The notes: a model not told the origin generated them from the letters alone. Shown: positions 6,864 through 18,717, counted from the first letter of the stretch. The stretch is 48,174 bases of DNA from JAYVJH01 sp043777595 (GCA_043777595.1 JAYWHT010000051.1:1-48174), one strand, 5' to 3'. Program-made: numbers and translations.

Positions 6864-9800
6864 ATGTTCTCAGAAATACTTAAATTTGAACTCAAATACC
6901 GCTTCAAGCGGCCAGCCACTTACGCCTATTTTGGTGTTTTGTTCTTTTTTGCTTACGTACTTGCTATTTGGGCCAGTATCGGCGGTTCCGAAAAAACAAA
7001 CATCAACTCGCCCGACACCATCATGCAGGCACTCTCCTTGATTAGTGTTTTTGGCATCATGCTGGCTTCGGCCATTATGGGTGTTCCTGTTTTTAGAGAC
7101 ATCGAACACAAAACAAACGGCTACTTTTTTAGCTATCCTATCACCGAAAAAGGCTATTTATTGGGCCGTTTTGTGGGGTCGTTTATTACGCTTATTTTTA
7201 CTATGTGCGGTGCTATGCTGGGTTATTTATTTGGAACAATCGCAGCGCATTATTTTGGTTTTGGCGACAATGGCGAGCGGTACGGGGCTTTTGGTTTGTC
7301 TTATTTTTTGTGGCCAATGCTCATAGTCGTCATTCCCAATTTGTTTTTGGCGGGAAGTCTGTTTTTTAGCTTAGTGGCCCTCACAAAGCGCATTTTTGTG
7401 GCCTATTCTGGGGGTATTTTATTACTAATCGGCTACCTGATTTCGAGTTCACTGATGGAAGACTTAGACAATAAAAAAATAGCCAATCTCTTCGACCCTT
7501 TCGGCCTAACGGCCATCGGCAACATTACCAAATATTGGACTCCAGTTGAGCGCAATGTCAGACTTATGCCACTCGAAGGCGACTTTCTGCTCAATCGCTT
7601 GCTGTGGCTTGCGGTTGGTTTTTTGCCGTTGCTCTATCTGTTGTTTCGTTTCGACTTTCAGAAATTCTTAGTTGTACCCTCGGGCAAAAAAACAGAAACC
7701 AAGAAAACACCGTTTAGCTTTCCTAAGTCGCTGTCAGAGTTATCGATTTCACCCCCAGTGTTTTCTACCAATATTTATCTAAAACAAATGCTTGGCTTGG
7801 CTCGCTTGGAGTTTAAGAACGTTGTCAAAGACCCGTTTTTTATAGCCATTCTACTCGCCGCTGCTTTGTTTATGTTTATGGACTGCCGCTACAATGGCAT
7901 GCTCTATGGTACCAACTCCCTGCCCGCTACGCAGTACATGATTGAGGCCAAAGACGGCACTTTTTATTTTATCGTCATTATCCTCATCGTGTTTTGTACC
8001 GGCGAAGTCGTACATCGAGACCGTGCCGTCAATTATCACTTCATTGCCGATGCCCTGCCCGTACCCAACTGGTTGATTTATGGCTCTAAGTTTCTGTCAA
8101 TGATTGGAGTCATGTTGTTTGTGCCATTAGTTGGGATATTGTGCGGTATTGCGTTTCAGATTTCGCAGCTTTATTTTAAATTTGAGTTGCCACTTTATTT
8201 TCAGGGCTACTCGGTTGCAACCGTCCAATGGCTATATTTAGTGATGCTCACGTTTTTTGTGCATATTTTGGTCAATAACAAAATGCTCGGCCACGTGGTC
8301 AATGTCGGTCTTTGGGTTGTAATTTACGGTTTGCGGGGCTTTACCGAAATCAATTACCGTACTTTGTTTTTTAATAGTGTGCCAACCAATACCTACTCAG
8401 CTCTCAACGGCTTTGGCAACCTTACACCTACGCTCTGGTATTTGTTGTGCTGGGGCGGCTTGGCTTTGGTGTTTTTGACGTTGGGCAATTTGTTTTGGGG
8501 GCGAGGCACCGACGACTCGCCCAAAGCACGGTGGGCATTGGCCAAACAGCGATTCTCGCCCACGTCCAAACTACTTTTGTCTTTGTTTACTTTTGTCTGG
8601 CTTGGCTCGGCGGGCTATATTTATTACAATCAGAGTATTCTAAACAAATACCGAAACCCTGAGCAAAGCCGAGAGCTGGCGGTGGCTTACGAAAAAAACT
8701 ATCGCAAATATTACCGCCGCCCACAACCCAAGATTACGAGCATGAAAATAAACGTTGATTTGTTTTTGAAAGAACGCCGTGTAGAGTCTTCGGGAGTGAT
8801 GACAATAACCAACAAAACAACATCGCCAATCGACTCGCTGCATTTGGAAATAAGTAGCGGTTTCTCACATTTTTTACTCAAAACCCTCACAATCAATGGC
8901 CTAACGCCCAAGCAGATTTTTGCCGACGACGACAACCGTTATTATATTTATAAACTACCCCAAACCCTACAACCCGGCGACTCGGCCACGATGGCAATAG
9001 CGACCACGGCACAATTAAAAGGTTTTAGAAACGGTGGAGAAGAAACATTTGTCATTGCCGACAACGGTACGTTTTTTAATGCTGGCGATATTTTTCCGAC
9101 TTTTGGGTATAATCCTCAAAACGAAATGACCTCTGAAAAATATCGCAAAAAATACAAACTGCCCATCAGAGAATTTACCGCTCCCGCTCGCACAGATGCA
9201 ATTGGCCTGCAAACGTTTTTGTTTAATGACGATGCCGACTGGATTACGTTTGAAGGTACCGTTAGCACCGACCAAGACCAAACAGCTGTGATGCCCGGTT
9301 ATTTGCAAAAACAATGGACGGCCAATGGGCGCAAATATTTTAGCTACAAACAAACCGAGCAAATGGATTTGTTTTTCAGTATTGCCTCGGCCCGTTATGA
9401 AGTACATCGTGAAAAAATAAAAAATGCAGATGGTAAAGACATCGCCGTAGAGATTTTTCATCACCCCGACCACAAAACAAACGTCCAGCACTTTGTCGAT
9501 GGCCTCAAAGACGGGCTGAGTTATTGCTCGGCTAATTTTAGCCCCTATCAGTACAAACAAATGCGTATTATGGAGTTTCCACGTTATGCCACCTACGCTC
9601 AGTCGTTTCCCAATACAATTATGTATTCTGAAAATTTTGGATTTTTGGCCGATTTTTCTGACCCCAACAAAACCGACTACGCTTACTACGTTACGGCACA
9701 CGAAGTAGCGCACCAGTGGTGGGGGCATCAGGTGATGCCGAGTTTTACGAGAGGTGGTAATAATATTTCAGAAACAATGGCCGAATATTCGTCGCTGATG

Positions 9801-10499
9801 ACTTTGAGCCATAAATACGGTCCCGATGCCATGCAAGATCGTCTCAAATATGCCTTAGACCAATATTTGGGCGGCCGTGGCGGCGAGAGCAAAGGCGAAC
9901 AAACCATGATGGACAACGAAGACGGAGCCTATATTTGGTATGGCAAAGGCTCACTCACATTTTATGCCTTGCAAGACATGATTGGCGAAAAAAATCTTAA
10001 TAACGCACTCAAAGATTACGCCAAAGCCACATCTTACCGACAAAAAGCACCTTACACAACAACAGACGAATGGTATAAATATGTAGCTCAAAACACGCCC
10101 GACTCGCTCAAATATTTTGTAGAAGACTGCATGAAAAAAATTGTACTCTACGAAAACCAAATCAAAAAAGCCGAAGCCAAAAAACTCAGCGGCGACCAAT
10201 ACCAAGTTACGCTCACCCTCGACAGCCGAAAGTTATATTATGACAAAAAAGGAAACGAAATTGGCAAAGGCAAAGCCGCAGACCTGATAGAGGTAGGGAT
10301 TTTTGCCGAAGAAGGCAAAAATAGAAGCGGTATGAAACAAAAAATGCCACTCTATCTCAAAAAACTCTGGCTCAAACCAGGCCAACAAACGCTGACAGTT
10401 ACCGTCAAAGGCAAACCCATCAAAGCGGGTATTGACCCTTACAACAAACTCATCGACCGTGTGTCGGACGATAACTTGATACAGATTGATGGGATTTGA
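6864..10499 (+). CDS. ABC-2 permease fused to M1 aminopeptidase
   Basis: A 1211-residue fusion. Residues 1-about 560 hold two sets of membrane spans in the ABC-2 permease pattern (hydrophobic stretches from residue 20, and again from about 325 and 400). A further span lies near 570-590. Residues from about 620 form an M1 (gluzincin) metallopeptidase: a SENFGF motif in place of GxMEN, then HEVAHQWWGHQ with zinc ligands His946 and His950, catalytic Glu947, and third ligand Glu970 in ISETMAEYSS. The H-to-E gap is 19 residues rather than the classical 18, as I recall for this fused family. It pairs with the ATPase gene just upstream. The peptidase should sit on the far side of the membrane, perhaps coupling export with peptide trimming; substrate unknown. 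Confidence 0.92.
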   Translation: MFSEILKFELKYRFKRPATYAYFGVLFFFAYVLAIWASIGGSEKTNINSPDTIMQALSLISVFGIMLASAIMGVPVFRDIEHKTNGYFFSYPITEKGYLLGRFVGSFITLIFTMCGAMLGYLFGTIAAHYFGFGDNGERYGAFGLSYFLWPMLIVVIPNLFLAGSLFFSLVALTKRIFVAYSGGILLLIGYLISSSLMEDLDNKKIANLFDPFGLTAIGNITKYWTPVERNVRLMPLEGDFLLNRLLWLAVGFLPLLYLLFRFDFQKFLVVPSGKKTETKKTPFSFPKSLSELSISPPVFSTNIYLKQMLGLARLEFKNVVKDPFFIAILLAAALFMFMDCRYNGMLYGTNSLPATQYMIEAKDGTFYFIVIILIVFCTGEVVHRDRAVNYHFIADALPVPNWLIYGSKFLSMIGVMLFVPLVGILCGIAFQISQLYFKFELPLYFQGYSVATVQWLYLVMLTFFVHILVNNKMLGHVVNVGLWVVIYGLRGFTEINYRTLFFNSVPTNTYSALNGFGNLTPTLWYLLCWGGLALVFLTLGNLFWGRGTDDSPKARWALAKQRFSPTSKLLLSLFTFVWLGSAGYIYYNQSILNKYRNPEQSRELAVAYEKNYRKYYRRPQPKITSMKINVDLFLKERRVESSGVMTITNKTTSPIDSLHLEISSGFSHFLLKTLTINGLTPKQIFADDDNRYYIYKLPQTLQPGDSATMAIATTAQLKGFRNGGEETFVIADNGTFFNAGDIFPTFGYNPQNEMTSEKYRKKYKLPIREFTAPARTDAIGLQTFLFNDDADWITFEGTVSTDQDQTAVMPGYLQKQWTANGRKYFSYKQTEQMDLFFSIASARYEVHREKIKNADGKDIAVEIFHHPDHKTNVQHFVDGLKDGLSYCSANFSPYQYKQMRIMEFPRYATYAQSFPNTIMYSENFGFLADFSDPNKTDYAYYVTAHEVAHQWWGHQVMPSFTRGGNNISETMAEYSSLMTLSHKYGPDAMQDRLKYALDQYLGGRGGESKGEQTMMDNEDGAYIWYGKGSLTFYALQDMIGEKNLNNALKDYAKATSYRQKAPYTTTDEWYKYVAQNTPDSLKYFVEDCMKKIVLYENQIKKAEAKKLSGDQYQVTLTLDSRKLYYDKKGNEIGKGKAADLIEVGIFAEEGKNRSGMKQKMPLYLKKLWLKPGQQTLTVTVKGKPIKAGIDPYNKLIDRVSDDNLIQIDGI

Positions 10500-10619
10500 A
10501 AACTCAATCTATAACTTTATTTAATCCTTGAACCACTTAACACAAAACAACCTAAACAAAAAGCATTTCGATGTAGTTTTGAAATTAGGCTTATTCACCA
10601 AATCATCCATTCACTTTCT

Positions 10620-12380
10620 ATGTGGCAATTTATTAAATATGTATTAGCAACCCTTTTGGGCTTGACTTTGTTTTTTGTTATTGGTTTAGTTTTAATGATT
10701 GGCGTGGCAGCAGCCGTTGGGTCTTCGTCGGGCGATAAAACAAAAATTGAAGCAAAGTCTGTATTGAAGTTAGACCTCAACGGCTCTATTCAGGAAATTA
10801 GTGTCGAAAATCCATTTGCCAAATTAACAGGTGGGCAGGGCGATGTTCAAGGGCTTTTTGATTTAAAAGAAGCCATCGCCAATGCCAAAATAGACCCTAA
10901 TATTGAAGGAATTTACATCGATACACAGTCGCCAGCAGCGGGCTGGGCTACTATCGAAGAAGTCAGAGAGGCTTTGATTGATTTCAAAAAATCTAAAAAA
11001 TTCGTTTATTCTTATGCTGAAACCATGACCGAAAAAGCGTACTACTTGGCCTCAGTTTCTGACAAAATTTACCTAAATCCGGCAGGTGGTATGGAATGGA
11101 ACGGCCTAAGTGCCGAATATGAATTTTATAAAGGCACATTAGATAAGCTCGACATCAAGCCGCTTATTTTTAGGGTTGGCGACTTCAAAAGTGCCGTCGA
11201 GCCATTCTTCCTTGAAAGTATGAGCGATGCCAACAAGCTACAAAACAAAGTATTGGTGGACGCTATCTTTGGCCACGCCATTGTCAACATCGCAGCCTCA
11301 CGCAAGTTGTCAGTACCTGCACTCAAAAACTGGGCTGACTCACTTACTATTGACTCGCCACAAGATGCCCTTAGCCATGGCATGATTACAAACGTGGCTT
11401 ACTATGATGAAGTAGAAACTGCGCTCAAAAAAGAATTAGGCTTGCAAGAAAGCCAAAAAATAGCATTTGTAAGCATCAGTAAATATGCCGATGCCGACAA
11501 AATAATCAAAGAGAGTACTTCTGAGAACAAAATTGTGGTCATAGTTGGGCAAGGCGGTATATCGTCGGGCAAAAGCGGCGATGATGGTATTGGTTCTGAA
11601 ACTATCGCAGAACAACTACGCAAAGCCCGTAATGATAAAAAAGTGAAGGCGGTCGTGCTTCGTATCAACTCGCCTGGTGGTAGTGCGTTGGCTTCGGACG
11701 TGATGTGGCGTGAGGTAGAATTGACCAAAAAAGTAAAACCTGTCGTGGCTTCAATGTCGGACGTTGCCGCTTCGGGGGGGTATTATATGGCCATGAGTTG
11801 CGACAAAATCGTAGCCCAACCCAATACCATTACTGGCTCGATTGGCGTTTTTACGGTATTGTTTCAGTTTGACGACTTTCTGAAAAACAAACTTGGCATC
11901 ACCTCAGACCGTGTAAACTCAAACACCCACGCCGACTGGCCGACCGTAACTCGTGAAATGACCGAATTTGAAAAAGGGCGTATTCAGAACAGTACTGATA
12001 ATATTTATGCCAACTTTACGGCCAAAGCTGCCGCAGGGCGAAAAATGCCTGTCGAAAAACTACGGGCCATTGCTTCGGGGCGGGTGTGGGCTGGCTCAAA
12101 TGCCAAAGCCAACGGCCTGATAGACGAGCTGGGCGGTATCGACAAGGCCATTGAAACAGCAGCAAAATTGGCCAAATTAAAGGCAAACGATTACCGAGTA
12201 AGTTATTTGCCAGAAAAGAAAAATGTTGTCGAAGCCTTTTTTAGTAAGTTTTCGGACGATGCCGAAGAGCGTGCCGCACGTAGTCAGTTAGGCCAATTTG
12301 CGCCCTATCTAAAAACCATTCAAAAATTACAAAAAATAGAAGGTACACAAGCACTCATGCCCGCAGTAGAGATACGTTAA
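10620..12380 (+). CDS. sppA: Signal peptide peptidase SppA, 67K type
   Basis: A 586-residue membrane-bound serine protease that degrades cleaved signal peptides. An N-terminal membrane anchor spans about 5-34, followed by two tandem S49 domains, as in the long E. coli-type enzyme. The general-base Lys is in the first half (VGDFKSAVEPF, Lys190), and the nucleophile Ser is in the second (DVAASGGYYMAM, Ser385), preceded by the NSPGG loop. All catalytic residues are present and the length is normal. A hairpin with T-run at 12521-12549 ends the transcript. The 120-bp upstream gap shows no clear promoter. Confidence 0.95.
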   Translation: MWQFIKYVLATLLGLTLFFVIGLVLMIGVAAAVGSSSGDKTKIEAKSVLKLDLNGSIQEISVENPFAKLTGGQGDVQGLFDLKEAIANAKIDPNIEGIYIDTQSPAAGWATIEEVREALIDFKKSKKFVYSYAETMTEKAYYLASVSDKIYLNPAGGMEWNGLSAEYEFYKGTLDKLDIKPLIFRVGDFKSAVEPFFLESMSDANKLQNKVLVDAIFGHAIVNIAASRKLSVPALKNWADSLTIDSPQDALSHGMITNVAYYDEVETALKKELGLQESQKIAFVSISKYADADKIIKESTSENKIVVIVGQGGISSGKSGDDGIGSETIAEQLRKARNDKKVKAVVLRINSPGGSALASDVMWREVELTKKVKPVVASMSDVAASGGYYMAMSCDKIVAQPNTITGSIGVFTVLFQFDDFLKNKLGITSDRVNSNTHADWPTVTREMTEFEKGRIQNSTDNIYANFTAKAAAGRKMPVEKLRAIASGRVWAGSNAKANGLIDELGGIDKAIETAAKLAKLKANDYRVSYLPEKKNVVEAFFSKFSDDAEERAARSQLGQFAPYLKTIQKLQKIEGTQALMPAVEIR

Positions 12381-12520
12381 GGTTGATGAGAGATGTTAAT
12401 AAGCAAAACTGTGCGAATATCAAAACGTTTTCGGCCAGAGGCCGCCCCATAAGCATTACTCGACAGAACCGAGCAACAGAAACAAACAAAATATTTGAAA
12501 CATATCGTAATTCTCAAAAA

Positions 12521-12549
12521 AAGCCGAAGTTTACTTCGGCTTTTTTTAT
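12521..12549 (+). terminator. Intrinsic terminator after sppA
   Basis: AAGCCGAAG (12521-12529) and CTTCGGCTT (12534-12542) pair across loop TTTA, flanked by A- and T-runs. It lies inside the longest possible reading frame of the next gene, which argues that the glnN start is downstream, at 12618. Confidence 0.85.
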
Positions 12550-12617
12550 ACTTTTGTTTTTCCAATCGCCGTATTGTTCACAACCAAGCGGCCAATGATT
12601 TAGAAGCAATATCAATT

Positions 12618-14804
<2,187 letters not shown>

Positions 14805-14812
14805 CCTGATAG

Positions 14813-14909
14813 GTCGTGAGTCATGGGTCGTGGGTCATGAGTTATGATAATTTTATCAACGACTAAAAAACTATGACTAATGACCCCATGACTAATGACC
14901 AATACAACT
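14813..14909. repeat. Head-to-head heptanucleotide element
   Basis: Left half has five 7-mers beginning with GT (from 14813: GTCGTGA, GTCATGG, GTCGTGG, GTCATGA, GTTATGA). Right half has 7-mers ending in AC (TAATGAC at 14878-14884 and 14893-14899, plus imperfect units). The two halves are roughly complementary, so the spacer could fold into a long imperfect hairpin. It fills the gap between glnN and the dioxygenase gene and contains a spurious in-frame ATG (14895). Confidence 0.65.
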
Positions 14910-15872
14910 ATGACAACCAAAACACAACTTTTAGATGCTATTCCATCGTTGGACTTAGCTGATTTTACTTCGGGCAGTGCGGCCCAAAAAGCCAATTTTG
15001 TAGCCCAGCTCGGCGAGGCTTTTAATGACATTGGTTTTGTGGCCATCAAAAATCACGGCCTGACAGATACTTTACGGAATAATCTATATGACTCCGTCAA
15101 AGGCTTTTTTCAGCAATCCAACGAAGTAAAGGCGCAGTACGATTTTCCAGAACTAAACGGGCAGCGGGGCTATATTGGCAAAGGTCGAGAAAAAGCAAAA
15201 GGCTTCAAGGTTGCCGACCTCAAAGAGTTTTATCATGTAGGCCAGCCACAGCCCGAGGGCGATATGCCCGCCAACGTATTTCCTGCCGAAGTGCCTGATT
15301 TTGAAACATATACTCTCGAAGTATTCAGGACTTTTGAAAACACAGGACGGGCTATTCTAAGAGCTATTGCCATTTATCTAAATTTGGACGAAGATTATTT
15401 TGAAGAAAAAGTACGCAATGGAGACAGTATTTTGAGGGCATTACACTATTTTCCACTCGACCCCAACACCGTACCTGATGGTGCAGTACGGGCAGCGGCT
15501 CATGGCGACATCAACCTCATTACGCTACTCATGGGTGCAAGTGCCGACGGACTGGAAGTGCTGAGACGAGACGGTAAATGGATAGCTATTACGGCTCTGC
15601 CCGACCAAATAGTAGTAAACGTAGGTGATATGTTGGACAGACTCACGAACCACAAACTCAAATCAACGATACATCAGGTAGTAAATCCAGCCCGAGAGTT
15701 GATGAACCAGCCTCGCTATTCGATTCCATTTTTTATGCACCCACGTGCCGACATGAACCTGACTTGTTTGGATAGCTGCGTCGATGCCACTCACCCACGA
15801 ATGTATGTCGATATGACGGCTGGCGAGTTTCTGAACGAAAGACTGATTGAATTGGGGCTGAAAAAATCTTAA
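14910..15872 (+). CDS. 2OG-Fe(II) / isopenicillin N synthase-like dioxygenase
   Basis: Non-haem iron oxygenase of the isopenicillin N synthase family. From ATG 14910 (MTTKTQLLDAIPSLDLADF) it has 320 residues; the earlier ATG at 14895 lies in a repeat and is not preferred. The N-terminal DIOX_N-like region (about 12-110) contains GFVAIKNHGL. The iron ligands are His198 and Asp200 (AAHGDINLITLL) and His255 (STIHQVVNP), and the 2-oxoglutarate-binding R-x-S is Arg269/Ser271 (PRYSIPFF). True 2-oxoglutarate enzymes carry this RxS, so it may use 2-oxoglutarate; the substrate cannot be inferred. chrA starts 25 bp downstream. Confidence 0.88.
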   Translation: MTTKTQLLDAIPSLDLADFTSGSAAQKANFVAQLGEAFNDIGFVAIKNHGLTDTLRNNLYDSVKGFFQQSNEVKAQYDFPELNGQRGYIGKGREKAKGFKVADLKEFYHVGQPQPEGDMPANVFPAEVPDFETYTLEVFRTFENTGRAILRAIAIYLNLDEDYFEEKVRNGDSILRALHYFPLDPNTVPDGAVRAAAHGDINLITLLMGASADGLEVLRRDGKWIAITALPDQIVVNVGDMLDRLTNHKLKSTIHQVVNPARELMNQPRYSIPFFMHPRADMNLTCLDSCVDATHPRMYVDMTAGEFLNERLIELGLKKS

Positions 15873-15897
15873 TAAAAGACGGTCTAAAAAAACAACA

Positions 15898-17097
15898 GTG
15901 TCAAGCACTACTACTCATACACCCATTCGCCACATTCGGTATGTTATTTTTCTGAAAGACGTACTGATACTGTCGCTCACTTGTTTTGGTGGGCCGCAGG
16001 TGCATTTGGTTATGTTTTTGAGGCGATTGGTAGAAAAACGTCGCTACCTTACCGAAGCCGAACTCTTTGAGTTACAGGCACTTTGTCAAGTATTGCCCGG
16101 CCCAACGTCCACACAAACTATTACGGCATTGGGCTTCAAAATCGGCGGCCCGGGCTTGGCTTATTTGACTTTACTCATCTGGGCTTTGCCAGCCGTAGCC
16201 CTTATGACTGCCGCCGCCATTGGTATTCGTTATTTAGAAATTCACGATATTTCGCTTGCTTTTACCCGATTCGTTGAGCCAATAGCTATTGGTTTTTTGG
16301 TTTTTGGTGGCCTAAAAATGAGCCAAAAACTCATCAAATTGCCCTCCGACTGGGTCATTATGATAGTGTCAGGTATATTGGCTTTTATTTTTCGGTCGCC
16401 TTGGCTCACGCCTATTGTTATCGTTTTGGGTGGACTGATAACGGCTCAAAAATACCGTGAACATAAAAAAATGAAGAAACTACCGATTCAAATCCAGTGG
16501 CAAAACTTTGTTCTGTGGCTTGGTATCTTAGTTTTTGCAGCTACGTTAGGTTATGTTACCAAAAGTCTTCCTGTTCGTCTTTTTGAAAATTTTTATCGCA
16601 ACGGTAGCTTAGTTTTTGGTGGTGGGCAGGTGCTTACACCGATGCTCTACACCGAGTTTGTTGAGTTCAAACACTATTTGAGTCGGCAAGAATTTTTGTC
16701 GGGCATGGCCTTGTCGCAAATTGTGCCAGGCCCAGTGTTTTCTGTTGCCTCGTACATTGGTGCATTGTCTATGCGAGCCGAGGGTGTTTTTGGGCAACTA
16801 TTGGGTAGCGGGGCGGCCAGCTTGGGTATATTTTTGCCGGGTACGTTCTTGATATTCTTTGTATATCGGTTCTGGAACGAACTCAAAAAATACCGTGGCG
16901 TGCGGGCATCGTTAGAGGGTATCAACGCCGCCAGTGTTGGCCTCACCATAGCCGCAGCCCTCCGAATGACCCAGCCACTGATGACCAATTACACCGCTCC
17001 ACTTATCATATTGGCTACGGTCTTGATTCTGAATTTTACCAAAATACCACCATTTATAATTATCGTGGCGGGGGTTGTGGCGGGGTTGCTACTGTGA
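15898..17097 (+). CDS. chrA: ChrA-family chromate transporter
   Basis: A 399-residue inner-membrane protein of the CHR (chromate ion transporter) family, long-chain form with two homologous halves. Each half repeats the family motifs: CFGGPQVHL and LCQVLPGPTSTQ in the N half, VFGGGQVLTPML and LSQIVPGPVFSVASYIG in the C half. About ten or more hydrophobic segments are visible. The start is GTG at 15898; no ATG lies close and the residues from there on fit the family. It begins 25 bp after the dioxygenase stop, so co-transcription is likely. The family exports chromate in characterised cases, but many members have untested substrates. Confidence 0.92.
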   Translation: MSSTTTHTPIRHIRYVIFLKDVLILSLTCFGGPQVHLVMFLRRLVEKRRYLTEAELFELQALCQVLPGPTSTQTITALGFKIGGPGLAYLTLLIWALPAVALMTAAAIGIRYLEIHDISLAFTRFVEPIAIGFLVFGGLKMSQKLIKLPSDWVIMIVSGILAFIFRSPWLTPIVIVLGGLITAQKYREHKKMKKLPIQIQWQNFVLWLGILVFAATLGYVTKSLPVRLFENFYRNGSLVFGGGQVLTPMLYTEFVEFKHYLSRQEFLSGMALSQIVPGPVFSVASYIGALSMRAEGVFGQLLGSGAASLGIFLPGTFLIFFVYRFWNELKKYRGVRASLEGINAASVGLTIAAALRMTQPLMTNYTAPLIILATVLILNFTKIPPFIIIVAGVVAGLLL

Positions 17098-17124
17098 GTG
17101 TGGGCGCTAATGTGCCAAAGCTAT

Positions 17125-17370
17125 CTACTCAAAAAACGTTTCAAAGTCTGCAAACCCTGCTGCTACAATGCGGCTATTTAAGTTTTGTTGGTTACTCAAA
17201 ATGGCGGTAGCTCTTTGTTTTAAAAGTGCTTTTATTTCTGTTTTGTTTGCATCGGGCAGTTGGTCATAAACTTTATCCCAAACAGTCTTAGCCTGTGCTT
17301 TACCCTCTGTGTCGTTGGCCTGTTTTATACTACAAGCATACTGCTCTACTATCTCTTCTGCCGTTTGCAT
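17125..17370 (-). CDS. Small helical protein of unknown function
   Basis: An 81-residue, soluble, Ala/Lys/Glu/Gln-rich protein (starts MQTAEEIVEQYACSIKQAND) predicted mostly helical by eye, without signal or membrane segment. It lies 65 bp downstream of the Xre-like regulator gene on the same strand, so the two may form a transcript. I do not recognise a family. Confidence 0.6.
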   Translation of the reverse strand: MQTAEEIVEQYACSIKQANDTEGKAQAKTVWDKVYDQLPDANKTEIKALLKQRATAILSNQQNLNSRIVAAGFADFETFFE

Positions 17371-17435
17371 TTTTTATAATGGTTTAAGTTGCTTATTTAT
17401 TTGTTCGCAACTCGAGCAAGTCTTTTTTGTTCAAT

Positions 17436-17849
17436 TCAGTCATTTTTATCGTTGTTCGATATCTTCTGCCAATACTTCACTTCTATTTCTGCCTTTTGTT
17501 TTTCTGCCTGCGATAGTTTTAGTTCGAGTTGCAGTTTTTCTATTAGGTGCTTCGCTTCACGAGCGTCGTAGTTGTTGGTTTGGTTGGGTTTGTGGTTTGG
17601 CCCCGTATTTACATTAGTGCCATTACATTGGTCAAAAAAATTAGAGACGGTATTGCCATAGTTTTCGATGTCGGCTACTGATACTCCCAGTTTGGCGGCA
17701 ATGTCTTTGAGGCGAGAGTAGGGCGGGTCGGTAGCACCACGCTCAATATCGCCATAGCCACGCACAGACATACCGAGCATAGCGGCCATGTTTTCTTGTG
17801 AAAGTCCTTTTAGGTCTCGTATTCCTCTTATTTTCTCGCCAATTTTCAT
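17436..17849 (-). CDS. Xre-family HTH protein with C-terminal coiled coil
   Basis: A 137-residue protein. Residues 3-62 form a lambda-repressor-like HTH (EKIRGIRDLKGLSQENMAAM, then LGMSVRGYGDIERG). A Gly/Asn/Thr-rich linker lies near 75-95, and a charged coiled coil (about 97-130, KLQLELKLSQAEKQKAEIEV) is likely for oligomerisation. Such short HTH plus coiled-coil regulators are common in Bacteroidota, often with unknown targets. It is divergent from the secreted PPC-like gene at 17970, and the 120 bp between them could hold its operator, though no obvious palindrome stands out. Confidence 0.82.
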   Translation of the reverse strand: MKIGEKIRGIRDLKGLSQENMAAMLGMSVRGYGDIERGATDPPYSRLKDIAAKLGVSVADIENYGNTVSNFFDQCNGTNVNTGPNHKPNQTNNYDAREAKHLIEKLQLELKLSQAEKQKAEIEVKYWQKISNNDKND

Positions 17850-17969
17850 TTTTGCATTATTTATGTAGTCTGAGTTCTCAAAGTATGAACCGCTGGAAAG
17901 TTACTGAAAAAACAGTAATATCTAAATTGCGAGGGTAAATATTTTTTAAAAAACTTAATAAAATCACAA

Positions 17970-18668
17970 ATGAAAAAAGTAATCTTAATTGCATTTTTTT
18001 TGACAAGCGGTATTTTGACCTTTGCACAACAACCTAAACGAGTGCTAAGTCCTCAAATGAGAACGATTGTCATGGCTCGTCAGTTAGCCGATTATGGCTA
18101 TACAAACAAAGATGCTATGGCGTTGGCTAATGCCGCCAAAATCATTGCCAAAAATACCAAAGGCACAATGGAGACAACCGAAAAAGAGGCAGATAAAACG
18201 GAGAGTAATATGCAAGCAGCCACTGTCCCAGCAAGTCAAGGTGTAGCCAAGACAGCCCAAACATCTATTGAGCCAGCCAAGCTGATACGTGATGCCAAAA
18301 TGTATGCAGGTAGTAACGCCACTTTGGTAGCTGCGGTTACAGAAATAGAAAATGAAATTAAGGCAGGTGCAACAAAGGGACTATCTGATGGCCCTACAAC
18401 TAAATCTTATAAAATTGATGCTTATAGTACAAGAACACTATATGGCACTTTTAGTGGTGGCTCTCTTGCTCGGCTTATTGTGTCTGGTGATGGTGACACA
18501 GATTTAGATATATATGTGTATGACGAATATGGTAATTTAGCTGACTCAGACAGTGATAATACAGACTATTGTGTCGCTGAATGGACACCGAGAAGAAATG
18601 GTCAATTTAAAATAGTTATCAAAAATAGAGGTCGAGTTTATAACAACTGCGTATTAATGACCAATTAG
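17970..18668 (+). CDS. Secreted protein with PPC-like C-terminal domain
   Basis: A 232-residue protein with a clear signal peptide (MKKVILIAFFLTSGILTFAQ). A low-complexity Lys/Thr/Ala-rich segment (about 55-125) follows, then a compact beta domain (about 145-232). The pattern in the latter (SGDGDTDLDIYVYDEYGNL, followed by a W-P turn and GQFKIVIKN) is that of bacterial pre-peptidase C-terminal (PPC) domains, which often bind calcium through the Asp-rich turn. It has its own terminator (18684-18717), and the caspase-like protease gene follows 88 bp later. A functional partnership is possible but only inferred from adjacency. Confidence 0.75.
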   Translation: MKKVILIAFFLTSGILTFAQQPKRVLSPQMRTIVMARQLADYGYTNKDAMALANAAKIIAKNTKGTMETTEKEADKTESNMQAATVPASQGVAKTAQTSIEPAKLIRDAKMYAGSNATLVAAVTEIENEIKAGATKGLSDGPTTKSYKIDAYSTRTLYGTFSGGSLARLIVSGDGDTDLDIYVYDEYGNLADSDSDNTDYCVAEWTPRRNGQFKIVIKNRGRVYNNCVLMTN

Positions 18669-18683
18669 TATTTGTACTAAACC

Positions 18684-18717
18684 AAAGGGTTAATCTATGA
18701 CAGATTAACCCTTTTTT
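18684..18717 (+). terminator. Intrinsic terminator after PPC-like gene
   Basis: 13-bp perfect stem (18684-18696 with 18702-18714), 5-nt loop ATGAC, T-run to 18717. Confidence 0.9.

Noticed and set aside
9015..9728. 237-codon minus-strand open frame
   Set aside because: It is antisense to the conserved M1 domain of the permease fusion, including the zinc motif.
12495..12617. Upstream extension of glnN from ATG 12495
   Set aside because: The 41 extra residues are encoded by the sppA terminator hairpin and are not part of GSIII, whose usual length is matched from 12618.
14895..14909. ATG 14895 as start of the dioxygenase
   Set aside because: It lies in a heptanucleotide repeat; the next ATG (14910) begins the family-like sequence.
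14813..14909. CRISPR-like array
   Set aside because: The units are 7 bp, without spacers, and no cas gene is near.
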